Source: Neoceratodus forsteri (Eukaryota; Chordata; Ceratodontiformes; Ceratodontidae). Taken from it: DNA of 64,000 bases. The first letter of the stretch is position 1. Each line of letters begins with the position of its first letter. Positions 32,636 to 44,722 of the stretch are shown in pieces. Location of the stretch: the NCBI GenBank assembly GCA_016271365.2, contig CM057459.1, positions 493,409,501-493,473,500 on the forward strand, read 5' to 3'. Under the pieces are notes generated by a model, which had not been told where the DNA came from, did no database searches, and saw only the letters and a program-made list of their open reading frames with translations. The position numbers and the translations under genes are program-made.

Positions 32636-33941
32636 TAGAGAAGGGCAAAAGTGCATTTTTTCACACCTGCAGAACTTCCATGGAAATCAGGGAACTTTAG
32701 CGGACGTTTCTGAACTTCCACCTGTGGCAGAGAAGAAAACTTCTGCGAAAGTTATGGGCAAAATTTCATCCCATATCAAGTAAAATAAGCCTTAGTGGCT
32801 AGTGGCCCCTCAACCTACCTGCCCCACAGGTACACATTAAATATCCCTGGTGGCTAGTGGTCCCTCCCCCCACTGGATCACCTGCCCAACTTTAAAAATT
32901 AAAAATTCTCCTCTCAAATAGTGATTCCTCCCCCCATCCCTTTCCCGACAGTGCCCACAGCTTGACAAATGCCCTGATGCCCTGGTGGCTAGTTGTCTCT
33001 CCCCTCCACCCATTCACCCCCAAAGTGTATAGTGACCACGACATCTCTGTCTGTACTTTTTTAAAAAATACTTCCTGGTGGTCTAATGATTTCCCAGCCA
33101 TTTCCCTATCCCCGATCCTCATCCCCATATTATTTCTCTGCTGGTCTAGTGCCCATTACCGCCCCACCCCAGTAGACATCCCACCACCCTGCTCTCACCC
33201 ACATTGTGAACCCTAGTGGGTGTACCTGCACAGCCCTCTCTATCCATCATGGCCAGCCCACCTACTGAACTGTCAATGAATGAGTGCATTCCTGTACAGG
33301 AATGTGCTCATTCATTGACAGCTCAGTGGGTGGGCTGGCCATGGAGGAGAGAGGAGGGATGTGTCAGTCTGCCTGCTGTGGTTTACAATGCGGGTGGGAG
33401 CAGGGTGGTGAGACACATGTTGGGGTGGGGGGCACTTGATCACCAGGAAAATAATATGGGACTGGAAATCGGGCATGTGGAATTGGGTTGGGAAACCACT
33501 AGAGCACCAGACAATTTAAAAAAAAAAAAAGAATGAACCGAGATGGGGGCAGGGGTTACTATACACTTCAGGTGGGTGAACTGGTGGAGGGAAGGGACCA
33601 CTATCCACCAGGGCATTTGTCGGGCTGTGGGCACTGTCAGGCAGGAGATGGGGGAGGGATTGCTAAATAAAACAAGGAAGAAGACACTTTTTTTTAAAGT
33701 CAGGTTGGTGATCCAGTGGGGGGAGGGACAGCTAGCCACCAGGGAATAGGGATATGTTTGTTGTTTTCTTGTGGGACAGGTGGGGGTAAGGACCACTAGC
33801 TGCCAGGGATTACCACGGATTAATTTGAGAAGTTTTTTGTTAATATAAGGGAGGCAGAATTTCTGTGAAAGTTCAGAAATGGATTTCCAAACCTTCACTT
33901 CAGTTCCGCCTGCAAAACATTTTTTTGGCACACCACCACAA
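32636..33941. mobile_element. 1.3-kb foldback element with 8-bp target duplication
   Basis: Two collinear inverted arms, 32636-33295 and 33296-33941, meet with no spacer at cctgtacagg. The 49 bases beside the centre differ at about five positions. Each arm contains several degenerate subunits with tggtggctagtggtcc, as in Drosophila Foldback elements. The target ctgcagtc occurs at 32628-32635 and 33942-33949; removing one copy and the element restores the DIRS-2 recombinase reading (ICAAVTWNTVHTF). Eight-base duplications and the start tagagaagggcaaa point to a hAT-type origin. No transposase is present, so movement would need a partner. Confidence 0.9.
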
Positions 33942-34192
33942 CTGCAGTCACATGGAATACTGTCCACACCTTCACTGGCCATTACAGTCTGGACGTAGCC
34001 TCTTATAGACATGTTGGATTTGACCTTGCTGTGCTGCAGGCCTTCTGTCTTGACTGTATTTCAGACTGTACTATCCTCCCTATTGTATTTGAGACTGCTT
34101 GGGAATCATTCCAAAGGTATGGCCTAATGCAGGAGATATTCTCAAAGAAGATAGAACAGTTATGTACGTACCATTAAAGTATTGTTAAAGTA

Positions 34193-35898
34193 TGTAACCC
34201 CCCTGCAAATGGGGGTTCCCAAAAGACTTCCAGGAGCTTGCTTGAATGCTCCAAGCCCGAATGGTGTTTGGTGTTTAAGCCATTTATCAGTGAGTGTTTT
34301 TAGAGCCTCTGGTACTGTGTCTTTAAGAGCTGTCTGCTTTCAGACATAATTAGTTTGTATGGGAGGACTGTGTGCTTCTCTGTTTGAGTACCACTCGAGC
34401 TGCTGCCAATTCACTCCATTTTTGCAGTCACTAGGAGTGCAAGGGGAGCCTATCTGAAAGATGTAACTGTTTGCCAGAAATCATTTACAGTAATAATGAA
34501 ATTACAGTTTGTCTAACCTGCTTTCTTTGCAGTCAGAACTGTGTCTGCCTAGTTCCCCATTCTGGTTTGGAACTGCTAGACTGAACCAATCAGTGTGGGG
34601 TAAGCTAGCTCTTAAATGGTGCCTTGGACGAATCAGAACTTGGACTCATAATCTGAGCCAGCCACAAGAGGATTGTATGGGCAGTGACTCTGGGAGATGT
34701 AGTTTAGACTTGCGCCTTTTGGACCAACAGCAGCAGTCTATTGTGAGTGACACCCAATCCAGTCAAGAACTGGGAGGAACTCAAAGGAAGTGCCAGTTTT
34801 GTCTGTTGGAGTTTCAGTTTAGCTCTGGCAGTGAAGGGAAAGAAACCCTGTGCTCCTTCAGTGCACAGTTTTAGTCAAAAACATGTGTAAGGTCCAGAGT
34901 TCGGTCTGCAGCTTGTGTAACTGCTTGTTAGGACTGAATCCATCCTGTGAAGAGAATCAAAGGATATCTGAAGAGTAGAAACCAGGCTCACCCTGTAGAA
35001 GACTGGAGAAATTGCTGAATTGCACTCGATCTGTCAGGAACTGAATCTGCTGTGTGTTCTCCCGGGTATTGTGCAGTAATTGCGATCGGGATAGAGAAGC
35101 AGCCTGCCTGGTATAGTACTTTCTTTTTTACCATATAAATGTGTGAGGAGGCTTGTGTACCTCAAGTGAATCCTGCTGCCATTAAGTGACTTTTGCCCGT
35201 GACTGTTTACCATATAAATGTGTGAGGAGTCTCTTGGAGCTCAAGAGTAGCCCTGCTGACGTTGAAGGACCCTATCTTGTTTGGAGGTCGTGAGTACTAA
35301 TTCAGGGTCGCTCCTGTTGAATTGCCACATTAAATCCAAATGGAATCACTGTACTGCTGACTGTTTAAGCTAATTTTTCTTTTCACTGAAAGGGCCCTAC
35401 CAGCTGCCACGGTTTGGACTAGCCACTAGGGCTTGGGTACCCAGGGACAGTAACTGGTAGGGATAGGCCTGCACAGAGCCATAGGTAGATAGTAAAGTGA
35501 TAAACTAATTAACCTGATTTCCCTGTCCTTGTTATATCCCCTAAATAAATCAGAGCTGTTTGTTTCGGCAAAGTTATACTGCCTGAAGTATTTGTCTATG
35601 TTAAAGTACTGTACTGTGATTGTTGCACTGTATCTTATTTCACAGGAGGGTCCCAGTGTCGGAACCAGACCTGGGGTAAGTGTATACTGTGAAGGTAATT
35701 CTGATATATTGTGTGGGCCACTAGTGGGAAGAAAGGGGGGTTGCAGTGTCCCAGAGGGCTGTGACCAAGTTAGTTTAACTATTGCAAACCCTGACCTCTG
35801 GGTGGAGGCACCCGCCATTGGATCCAGGCCCCTCAACCTGTTAGTGGCAAATCAGGCAGGGCTAGTAGCCCCTGGGATAACGCCATCTAGGGGTTACA
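34193..35898. mobile_element. Probable solo LTR, 1.7 kb
   Basis: It starts tgtaacccc and ends ggggttaca, a perfect 9-bp inverted end of TG...CA type. It is flanked by agta at 34189-34192 and 35899-35902. A possible poly(A) signal, aataaa, is at about 35544. A 79-bp unit with ccatataaat is duplicated at 35130 and 35210. No coding region of weight is seen: the 34509-34874 and 35529-35954 frames match nothing. The size is large for an LTR; a DNA transposon with 4-bp duplication is the alternative. Confidence 0.65.
35130..35288 (+). repeat. 79-bp tandem duplication inside the LTR
   Basis: Copies start with ccatataaatgtgtgagga at 35131 and 35210. Each contains a tataaat box-like word, so a core promoter may have been doubled. 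The second halves differ at many positions. Confidence 0.7.
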
Positions 35899-35949
35899 AG
35901 TATATTAAAGTATTGTTAAAGTATATTAGCTCACTAGACACATCTTTGC

Positions 35950-37371
35950 ATTGATGCACAAAAGAGAAGCATCATGGAGTAAATTCAAAAAATCTCACTC
36001 TACCACTGACTGGAGTGAATATAGATTCGAAAGAAATGAATGCAAGAAGGAAATCCTCAAGACCAAGTCTTGGAACCTTAAAAATCAATGACTCAATAAC
36101 TTGAACAACCCCAAAAAGTTCTGGCAGTCAGTAAACTCTCTTATCAAAAACTGTTCCCAACCCCCTCCAACCACCATCGACATCAATGGCACTAGCCACA
36201 ATGACCCCTCTGATATCACCAACCTCTTCAACAGCTTCTTCTGTGATCTGGATAAATACAGAACCATGGCCTCCTCCAAAACCAGCCCCACCTCTCCTGA
36301 AAAAGACGTACTCAGGCCGCACTTCTATTTAAAAAGGGTCACCTACCAGGACATACAGTACATAAGCTACTTGCCACACTAAAAGTGGACAAACCCGCCA
36401 GCCTTGATTGTCAACTACCCAAATTCCTTAAAATCACTGCACCACATGTTGCCCTCCCAGTCACACAACTCTTTAATCTGTCCCTTCTCAGCTGGTACCG
36501 TACCCAACCTATGTAAATCATCCACAGTCAGCCCTTTGCATAAGAAGAGAAAAGGTCATCTCTTGGAAACTGTCACCCAATATCATTCCTATTTGCTCTT
36601 GCCAAGCTACAAGAAATAGTTGTACAAAAGCAATTAGTGGACTACATGCAAAAATATAACCTCACTTGCCCAGAACAGCATAGGTTTCACAAAAGCCAAA
36701 GTATTGACACAGCACTAATCAAGTTCACTGATGCCATGTACCAATCTATGGACAGGGGCCTTTGCAACCTGATCTATACTTGTGGACCTGACCAAGGCCT
36801 TTGACTTGGTCAAGTATAAACTGCTCACTGATATACTATCTGACCTGGGCCTAGGATCATCTGCTCCAAATTGATTCACAGACTACCAGAACAATAGAAA
36901 GCAGGCAGTAAAAAAAGGTAATGTTCTGTCCACAGTAAACAGCATCACTAGTGGTGTCCCTGAAGGATCCATTCTTGGTCTCCTCCTCTTTACCATATTC
37001 AAAAATAATCTGCCAACAGTCTGCAAACCTATACAATCCCTCCTGTATGCAGATGATGCAGTACTTTTCACACACTGCAAATATATTGATACTATTAGCC
37101 ATTCACTCAGCTCCTGCCTCATCAGGCTCCAGGAATAGTTTTCCTGGGGAAAAAATGGTCCTTAATCTCTCTAAAGCTCTCCCACGCTATGCTGTTTGTG
37201 ACTAGGCAGTGCCTAAATAAGCTTTCCCTTAAATTCTCTATACTTACTGAAACTAGCTCCCCCTTACTAAGCAAGACTTCCTTTAAGTATCTGGGTGTTC
37301 ACCTCGATCCATCACTGACATTTGACATATCCAGTGTACTGCATCACTTCTTCATTAGAAGCTTGGTTTGG
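35950..37371 (+). pseudogene. LINE C ORF2: linker and reverse transcriptase (broken)
   Basis: NPKKFWQSVNSLIKNC and ITNLFNSFFCDL (36101-36382) are the linker. The RT follows in several frames: YHSYLLLPSY, a fingers block, VDLTKAFDLVKYKLL (about 36786), TSGVPEGSILGLLLF and LLYADDAVLF with YADD intact at 37046-37057. Then FKYLGVHLDPSLTFD (37189-37383). Stops are frequent. The chain continues beyond L1-1 at 43630. Confidence 0.8.
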
Positions 37372-37531
37372 GTGGTCATGTGATGGCAGCCTAGCATGTA
37401 GCAGCACACTTGCGTTTCTCCGCTCCTATCCCGGTCAAAAACACATTTCATTGCCTCATGACTCATCAGATTTTGATTGAAACTGTAAATAAGCTTACCG
37501 TCAACTGAAAGAGAATTCAGAAATCTTACCT

Positions 37532-38362
37532 ATGGAGGTCTACATGCAAAAGGCCCCGCTCAAGCATACTCCCCCGCCATCACCCAAAAAATACCTGGCC
37601 CCAAAATGGCCTAAGCAGAGTAGCTCCAAATCTGCCTCGGGCTCTACAGCATTAACAGAAGAACGATTTCTTGAAATTATTATGCCGCTCCAGAGCTCAA
37701 TGGCAGGCATCTCTACGGAATTACATGGCATCAAAGCAGCCATGGATATGCTGACTCTCAGGGTTGGAGACTCGGAGGTTTGTAGTGCCTCGTTGGAAAA
37801 AAAGGCAGAAAAAACTGAGCTGTATCACAACAGTATGAATAGGAGAATCAAGAAACTCGAAGAAAAACTGAAAGATCTGGAAGGGAGGAGCAGACAGAAC
37901 AACATTATCCTCATTGGAATCCCGGAGTAAGAAGAAGGCACCTTCCCGATCCTGTTTGCCCAAAAGGTCTGTGAAAAAATTGCTGGTCCTTCCCTGAATG
38001 GTGCAACCTATATAGTAGAGAGAGCTCACCGGGTGCTTCGCCCTCAACCCCCACCCGGCTCGCCACCCAGGCCGATTATCTGCAAGCTGTTAAACTATTT
38101 GGACAAGCAGCATATCCTTGGTCAGGTAAAAGCATTGCAGGAGGTTTTGTGGGAGGGTAGGAGAATTAGAATAATGCAGGACTTGCCACAATCTGTCAGG
38201 TTGAAGCACCAAGCATTGCACCCCCTTGTCTCCAAGCTGATTGTAGCTGGGAAACACTTTCGAGTAAAGTATCCACCCCTCCTGCATGTCAAGATAAATG
38301 ATCAGTGGAAAATGTTTGAAAATCACGATCAAGCCCAAAACGTTGCTCCCCGATTTATTTAA
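37532..38362 (+). pseudogene. L1-1 ORF1 (one in-frame stop)
   Basis: The frame runs 276 codons with a single TAA at 37928-37930, so only one base separates it from an open gene. Residues 1-50 are basic and Pro/Ser-rich. Residues about 55-125 form a coiled coil ending EKLKDLEGRSRQNN, and the RRM-like part starts at IILIGIPE. After the stop come ERAHRVLRPQ, RPIICKLLNYLDKQHIL and a C-terminal domain. In L1 this protein forms trimers that bind the element RNA. The start is the first ATG after the leader. Confidence 0.85.
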
Positions 38363-39535
38363 ATGAACAGTTCAGGGCATTTGTGCCATTTGAGTGTGAA
38401 AGATGCAGTAGTCGACAGTTGTGCCGACCTAGAGCTGGATTGAAGCTATTTGTGACTTTCCCAAGTAAGTTCTGATTAATCTGAACTTAAAGTGCTTGCC
38501 TCCGGGAGCCCTTGAGCTTGTTTATAAGGCGGGGTTCCTTTCAACGGTATATCGGTGTTACAAGTTTACCCAGGCAGCTGCTACAGATTTGGATTCACTT
38601 GGACTGGTAAATGTCTGACTGTTTCAGGGCTGGTTATGCCCTTGTTTTCGTATTCAGTTCTTTTCTTTTGTATGAAGGGGAATTCCAGGAAGATGTTCTG
38701 GATTGAAGATGTCCTCTTTAAATCTACAACATTTTGGATAGCTGGCTATGATTGCATTTGACACCCAGCTTTAAAGAACTTGTTATGCAATCAAATAAAT
38801 ATGTATAGCTTGGTATACTCTTAGGCTTTAAAAGTAGTTTTAATGTGCGGTTTATTGCTCCATGTAATAACAAGCCTGGTTTAAATCGTATAATGCGATC
38901 TTCAGTTTTATAATATAGAGTCTGCATGAGCAGATTGTTACTGGATAGCGATACTTTTGATTTGCAAAAGTTTTGTTCCATTACTTCTATTAGCCACTAG
39001 ATGGCGGTCTTGTATTGCAAACCAGTTTACCTTATACCAACACATATCTTGTTAGTACCGGTAGCAACTCTTTCAATAAGGTCTATATCTAAAGAATGGA
39101 GATATATGAAGTTTCTTATGTTAGTTTATAGTTAATTAAGAGGTTATAAGGAGTAGGGAAATTGAAAAAATACTTCCTGATGACTGGTAGGATAGTTCCC
39201 GATTTTGCTAAACTGTCAGTACCTTTTCAGGAAATACTTATGGTATCGGGACTGGGGCCGGGGGGGCTTATTGCTCGGCTGCATAATAACATCACCTGAT
39301 AGGATTAGTATGTCAGTACAGTTTAAAGACCTGGGGGCAGATTATAGATTATGTGTTTATAATGTTAATATGTTTAAATTGGGGTCAAGGGGGGAACTGG
39401 ATAGGGAGGGATTTTCAAATACATGTAGCATATCACTTGGAGTAGAACCATGGTTAATGGTCTGCAAGAACCTATATCACCTAACTCAATTTGAATGTTT
39501 TGTCATATTATTTCCTTCTCCTTTTTACTTAATTA
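38363..39535 (+). other. L1-1 spacer between ORF1 and ORF2
   Basis: 1.17 kb with no recognised coding region. Frames such as 38555-38761 and 39205-39552 match nothing and seem to be chance. No target duplication or tail marks an insertion in it. It is long for an L1 inter-ORF spacer. Confidence 0.5.
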
Positions 39536-42500
39536 ATGACTGGTTCTTTTAAAATTTTTAGTTGGAATGTCAAGGGATCTTAGGATAGATGTAAAAGACA
39601 AGTGGTTCTGAAACATTTACTCTTATTGAAAGCTGACACAGTGTGTTTGCAAGAAACTCACCTTAAAAAAGAGGATGTTCCCCTACTTTGTAAGCAATGG
39701 GTAGGACAAGGGTTCAGTGCAGGGATATCCACTAATAAAGGTGGAGTGGCTATTTTAATTAACAAAAATACCTCCTTTAAATTTGGGATATAAATGTATG
39801 TTATATACTGCTCAAAGGGCTCCTGGCTTCACAACAGGTATTGCTGGGTTAGGTATATGGCCCAAACCTAGATTCTCCCCAGCTTTTTATGCACCTCCTT
39901 AACCTGGTAAGCTCTAATCCACTTAGAATTATTTTACTTGCATGGGACTGGAATATCACCCCACAATTGCAACTAGACAGATCTGACAATAGGAGGTCTG
40001 GTCTGTCACCGGCCCAAAGGGGGCTTAGGTAACTTATGGAGGGAGCGGGTCTAATAGACATCTAGAGAGTCTTGAATCCAGACTCGCAACAATTCACTTA
40101 CTTTTCTGCTCCACACCGAACATGTTCAAGGATTGATTATTTCCTAATCAGCTAGCATGCCCTCCATGATATTATTGATGCATGTATCCATATTTGTGTA
40201 ATATCAGACCATTCTCCGGTCTCCCTCACTTTTTTGGTTGGACCTGGGACACAGAGAGATTTTCTCTGGCGCTTTAACAACCAGCTCCTTCATGATCCGT
40301 ATACATGTGATCATTTCAAAAATTTAATTTCCCATTTCTTAAACTCTAACATTGGCTCGATCACCAAAATGAACATTGTATGGGCAGCTTTAAAATGTAT
40401 CTTAAGAGGAGAATGTATTAGGTTATCATCTACCAGGCTTAAGAAAGTTAGAACCCAAACCCAGGAGCTCCTAAATTCTATTAAAGCTGTTGAAAGGAAT
40501 ATCAGCCATCGATCGGTTGAAGCAGATTGGGTTCAGTTACACAGGCTGCAGGCTCAGTTCTCAACCTTAATGTCACAAAAGGCTGAACTTGCTCTCAAGA
40601 GAACCAAACTTAAGTATTTGGAATCAGGAGATAGGGCAGGCAAATTACTTGCCATCCGGCTCAAGCAGGTAGATACCACTAGATTCATAGCTGCACTACG
40701 TGTTGCTCAAGGTGGCCCTATTACCAAGGACCCAGGGGGAAATTATCTCTGGTTTTTGCCAATATTACCAAACCCTATATGCAATTCCAATAACAGAATT
40801 ATTAGTTCCAGAAGATATTGAAAGGTACTTAGATTCGGTCACCCTCCAAAAGCTCTCACCAGGAGACTCCTCTCTCCTGGACCTTCCCACCCAAGAATGG
40901 GAGGTCAAACAGGCTATTACACAGCTTTCCCCTGACAAATCTCCAGGACTGGATGGCCTTTCAACTAACTTATATAAAGCCTTCACTACGGATGTTATAC
41001 CCTTTTTGACAAAGGTCTTCAATGCTTGGTATACAGAGGGCTTCTCGGAAATAGTTTTCTTGAAGCACTTGTTATCCTAATTTCTAAACTGGATCAGTGC
41101 CCTTTGTGCCCTGAAAATTATCGTCCCATTTCATTATTAAATGTGGACATAAAAACATTAGCTAAAGCATTGTTGAATCATCTTGGGCCCCTGATGAATA
41201 TGCTCATTAGTGATGAAAAATGTGGTTTTATGGCTGGTAGATCTTCTACTGATAACACGTATAGATTACTACATCTAATAGCTTTTACTAGAAACTCAGA
41301 TATACCAGCTGCCCTTTTGGCACTAGATGCAGAGAAAGCTTTTTACCGGGTTTCTTGGGATTTTCTTTTTGCTACCCTGTCACGTTTTGGTTTTCCAACG
41401 GGATTTATTCACTGGGTCAAACTACTATATATTTCCCCGACCGCCCGAGTCTGGTGCAATGGGATCCTATCCAACTTATTTCCTTTATCCAGCGGCACCA
41501 GACAGGGTTGCCCTCTTTCTCCCCTTCTTTTTAATCTCTATTTGGAGCCTTTGATTCGAAGATTGCTATCCTCCCACGATATCCAGGGTATATCAATAGG
41601 TAACAAACAACATCTTATTTCAGCATATGCTGATGATTTACTATTACAAATTGAGAACCCTGCTACCAGTATACAAGCCTTATTGCAAGAAATTGAACAG
41701 TTTTCCAGAGTATCATATTATAAACTCAACATCTCTAAAACTAAAATCTTTTCTCTAAATGGGAGATGTTTATTGAGTAATATAGGGGATCATGGCCTGA
41801 ACTGGGGGCCGAACTCCCTGGCTTATCTGGGCATTAAGGTGTTGAGGGATATGGCAATAATGGTAAGGAAAAACCTCTCCAAATTATTAAGCACTATAAA
41901 AGATGACATGGCTAGGTGGGGGACGTTATCTATATCTCTTTGGGCCAGAATTCACACTGTCAAGGTGAATGTGTTGCCTCAGATTCTTTATCCTCTGAGC
42001 ATGTTAGAGTTTTATTTGCCTACATTTTGGTTCATTAAGTTACAGAAATTACTAAATAAATTTATATGGAAAGGGAAGGGAGTTAGAAGAGCCTACTTCA
42101 AACTCACAGTCTCCAAAACACATGGGGGTCTTTCCCTTCCCTCTTTCTTCAAATACTGTGCAGCTGCCCATATTAGTAAATTGGCATACTGGGCGTGCCC
42201 AGCAAATGCAACAGATTCTACTTCATATTGGCCTCTCTGGATGGAAATCAAGGAGGTACTAGTTGCAAGGTGTGCCTGCACCCTCTCTGCTCTAGTTTAT
42301 ACCTCTCCGAAGTTAATTCCTAAGATACTAAGACATACTCCAATAGGCTGATCCCTTAAAGTTCTACATCAAATCCAGTATTCCCCGGGTATAGATTGGC
42401 ATAAGTCTTTGGAGCAGCCTTTGGTGAACAATCCTCACTTTCAGATCCAAAATGCTCCTATCTCCCTCACATTCTGGGCCCCACTGGCAGGTCTTAAATT

Positions 42501-43168
42501 AGAAGATATAGCCCCACAGGGTAGGGCCCTATCTGATTCACAGTTGGTTCATAACACTCCTGAGTCCAGTGGGAATGCTTTTAAATGTTGACAAATCAGA
42601 TAAGCTGTGACTGCCTTCTTGCAAAAGTCAATGGATGTAGAACCTCTCAAAATAGAAATATCCTCTCCTCTCTTCTACACACAGCTGGGCAACCACACTC
42701 TGTGTCTAAAGTATATCAAGAATTGCAAGTGTTGCCTCAAGGGATTTGTTACTATTGGGCTCAGAAGTTGTTCCTCAGAGATGATCAGATATTCTGGCAA
42801 CAAATTTGGTGTAATATATATACACGTTTATAAAACAGGATAGACTCAGGCTGCAACAATACAACATCATGCATAATCTTTATTTTACTCCGGTCAAGCT
42901 TAACAGGATTGATAAGCTCCCCTCGCTGCAGTGCCACTGATGTAAAGATGGCTATGGGGATCTTTACCACATGATATGGGAATGTCCAATGGTCCAGACA
43001 TTCTGGAAAGCCATACAGGCCTCATTGGACCTCCACTTAGGATTGAATCTCTTTTTTAACCCTGAAATTTGTCTAATCAATTATTTTCCCAAAGAGATGA
43101 TTAGACAACAGAAGGCATATATGGCTGTTATCTCGGCTGTAACCAATTTGATAATCATGAGACACTAG
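39536..43168 (+). pseudogene. L1-1 ORF2: endonuclease, reverse transcriptase, C-terminal domain (broken)
   Basis: The ATG at 39536 opens MTGSFKIFSWNVKG, followed by a stop, ADTVCLQETHL and NKGGVAILINKN: the start of the APE endonuclease. Later parts of it are decayed. The linker 40234-40821 is open. RT blocks are SPDKSPGLDGL (40700-41080), then a 441-residue open stretch (41026-42351) with YRPISLLNVD, CGFMAGRSSTDN, LDAEKAF, GTRQGCPLSPLLFNLY and AYADDLLL (YADD 41626-41637, intact). The C-terminal domain has MIWECPMVQTFW at 42971. At least four stops or frameshifts break it. In L1 this protein nicks DNA and copies the RNA. Confidence 0.88.
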
Positions 43169-43629
43169 ATAGAAGAATCTACTCCCCCTATTCTTGAGTG
43201 GCATAGAGAAGTCTTGCTGGCCTTGCAACTTGAGTGGCACATTGCCAAGATGAATAATGGATTACAATCTTATTATACTAAATAGGGCTCCTTGGATGCT
43301 ATGCTTGCAATCTGGAAATCATAAAGAAACTCATAACTCGGATCAACTGTGTTTGGTTCTTGCTCTTTTTTTTATCTTTTATTTTCTTTGTTAGTATTAT
43401 AATTTGGTTCTCCTTGCTTGGTTCTAGAGGTGGGGTATGGGGATTGGGTTTTGAATTGTGTAAACATTTTCATAGATGCTTCATGACACCTGACATGGGG
43501 AGTGCTGTAGCCTCAAGACTAAATGTTTCAGCATGGTCTTGTAGTAGGAGGCTCGTTTGTTAACTTCAATGCCTTTGTAATCTGGTATTATGATTAAAGA
43601 ATATTGAATAAAAAAATATCTTGGTTCGG

Positions 43630-44722
43630 TTTACAGAAACAGCAAGTATCTAACTCCCACTGCTAGACTTCAGATCACACTGGCAAATCTCATTCCCTCC
43701 CTTGACTATGGTTCTGTTATTGTAAATGCCGCAAACAAGTCCACTCTACTGAAGAAGGTCACGCTTTACTACAAGATTGGTAAATTTGCCTCTGGCAGCA
43801 GATCAGACATTGCACCACTGCTTGATCCTTGACTCCCTAAAACAGCTTCCACCTGACCTCAAAGCCAATATGGCTTTTGCCTTGTCAAGAAAATTATCCA
43901 AACAGGCAGCTCAACCTACTTAAAAGACCAACTGACATTCGTAGATCTCCCTGCATCCCACTCTATACCAAACAATAACCTTAGAGTCCCAATGTTTCTT
44001 ACAAACATGGGAAAACATTATTTTAGTTATCGTGCTGCTCCTGTATGAAATGTCCTTCCCACTTCTGTCAAAAATCCACCTCCACCTCAACCTTCAGAAA
44101 GCCCCTAAAATCACATTACACATCATCTCAAATGTGTCAGTGCTTCCAATAACATACACAAGTCCTGCAATCATTTACCTCTGCCCTCCACCACTCTATC
44201 ATCTTAACATCTCACCACCTCAGCCCCCTACTACCCCCTTACCTAACCACCCACATCTGCTTTCAAATGCCCCTACACCCCCCCACACACAAACACCAAT
44301 TTCTGTTAATGCTCTTATCTCTTTCTGACCCTAGGCCAGTTTTGGCCTATATTCCTACCTTGCATATTTCTTCTCTTATTTTTCTCCTTCCTTTTCTCTT
44401 CTCTCTCTCTCTTTCTTCTTGCTATTCCTTTTCTCCTTCTACTTGCACATTCCTTGCATTTTCTTCTCTACATGCTTTCTACTACTTTGTTGTACCCCCT
44501 ACCAAACATTCTGACATTTTTTTTGTACATATTCTTCCTAGACAATGGCTGTTACCTTTGCTGTCATGCTTAACACGCTGTACCATGTTTTGTTTTTGTA
44601 ATGTGAACAGTTATTTATTGTCCTACCTCCATTGTATATGCTATTTTTGCACCCAGGTCATGACTGAAACAGGAACCTGTGCCAGTGCACTCACACAGTG
44701 AACACATTAAAATAAGTAAATA
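43630..44722 (+). pseudogene. LINE C ORF2 C-terminus and 3' end
   Basis: VYRNSKYLTPTARLQITLAN, LIPSLDYGSVIVNAANKS and LLKKVTLYYKI continue the LINE C chain beyond L1-1. A C-rich then T-rich 3' UTR follows; the frames 44032-44328 and 44267-44701 within it are chance. Confidence 0.7.

Larger units (their letters stand above)
30761..34050 (+). pseudogene. DIRS-2 tyrosine recombinase, split by two insertions
   Basis: The N-terminal domain is open at 30761-31108 (VLEYLLSLSDSGLQYSSLK). Next comes TSTQRIPELQ (first catalytic Arg kept) and FDKDRVSLHMNP (about 31130). It breaks at 31235 and resumes at 32312 (HTLDV), with HSTR at 32561-32572. It breaks again at 32635 and ends with TWNTVHTFTGHY, nucleophile Tyr codon 33983-33985. 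Joining across the insertions reads in frame at both points. In-frame stops near 31119 and 31201 and a frameshift near 32540 show it was already decaying. Confidence 0.82.
23905..34192 (+). mobile_element. DIRS-2, DIRS-type retrotransposon, interrupted three times
   Basis: Gag (23912-25324), RT/RNase H (28716-30358), recombinase (30761-31235, 32312-32635, 33942-34050) and a 3' segment to about 34192 are all sense. CR1-5 lies between Gag and RT. A 1,076-bp insertion and a 1,306-bp foldback element split the recombinase, and removal of each with one target copy restores the frame. The 3' segment (gtatggcctaatg, then gaagat) recurs at 45058-45080. Confidence 0.85.
37372..43619 (+). mobile_element. 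L1-1, near-full-length L1 LINE inserted in LINE C
   Basis: It has a 160-bp leader, ORF1 (37532-38362), a 1.17-kb spacer, ORF2 (39536-43168), a 3' UTR and an a-rich end (gaataaaaaaat). The target duplication is cttggtttgg (37362-37371) and cttggttcgg (43620-43629). Joining LINE C across it reads on in frame as SLVWVYRNSKYLTPTARL or similar. It is 6.2 kb long, about the size of a complete L1. Confidence 0.88.
35903..44722 (+). mobile_element. LINE C, CR1/L2-group LINE split by L1-1
   Basis: The 5'-truncated element begins in the endonuclease-RT linker at about 35930. It reaches 37371, resumes at 43620, and ends at 44722 with cccaggtcatgactg, then an A-rich taaaataagtaaata tail. The 3' block is shared with LINE A and the fragment at 13232. 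It lies downstream of DIRS-2 and the LTR. Confidence 0.75.

Noticed and set aside
32962..34012. Frames of up to 190 residues around the foldback
   Set aside because: They lie in the palindromic arms and mirror each other; no protein motif.
34509..35954. Frames of 121-141 residues as possible host exons
   Set aside because: They lie within the LTR-like element with exact ends; no splice-bounded homology is recognised.
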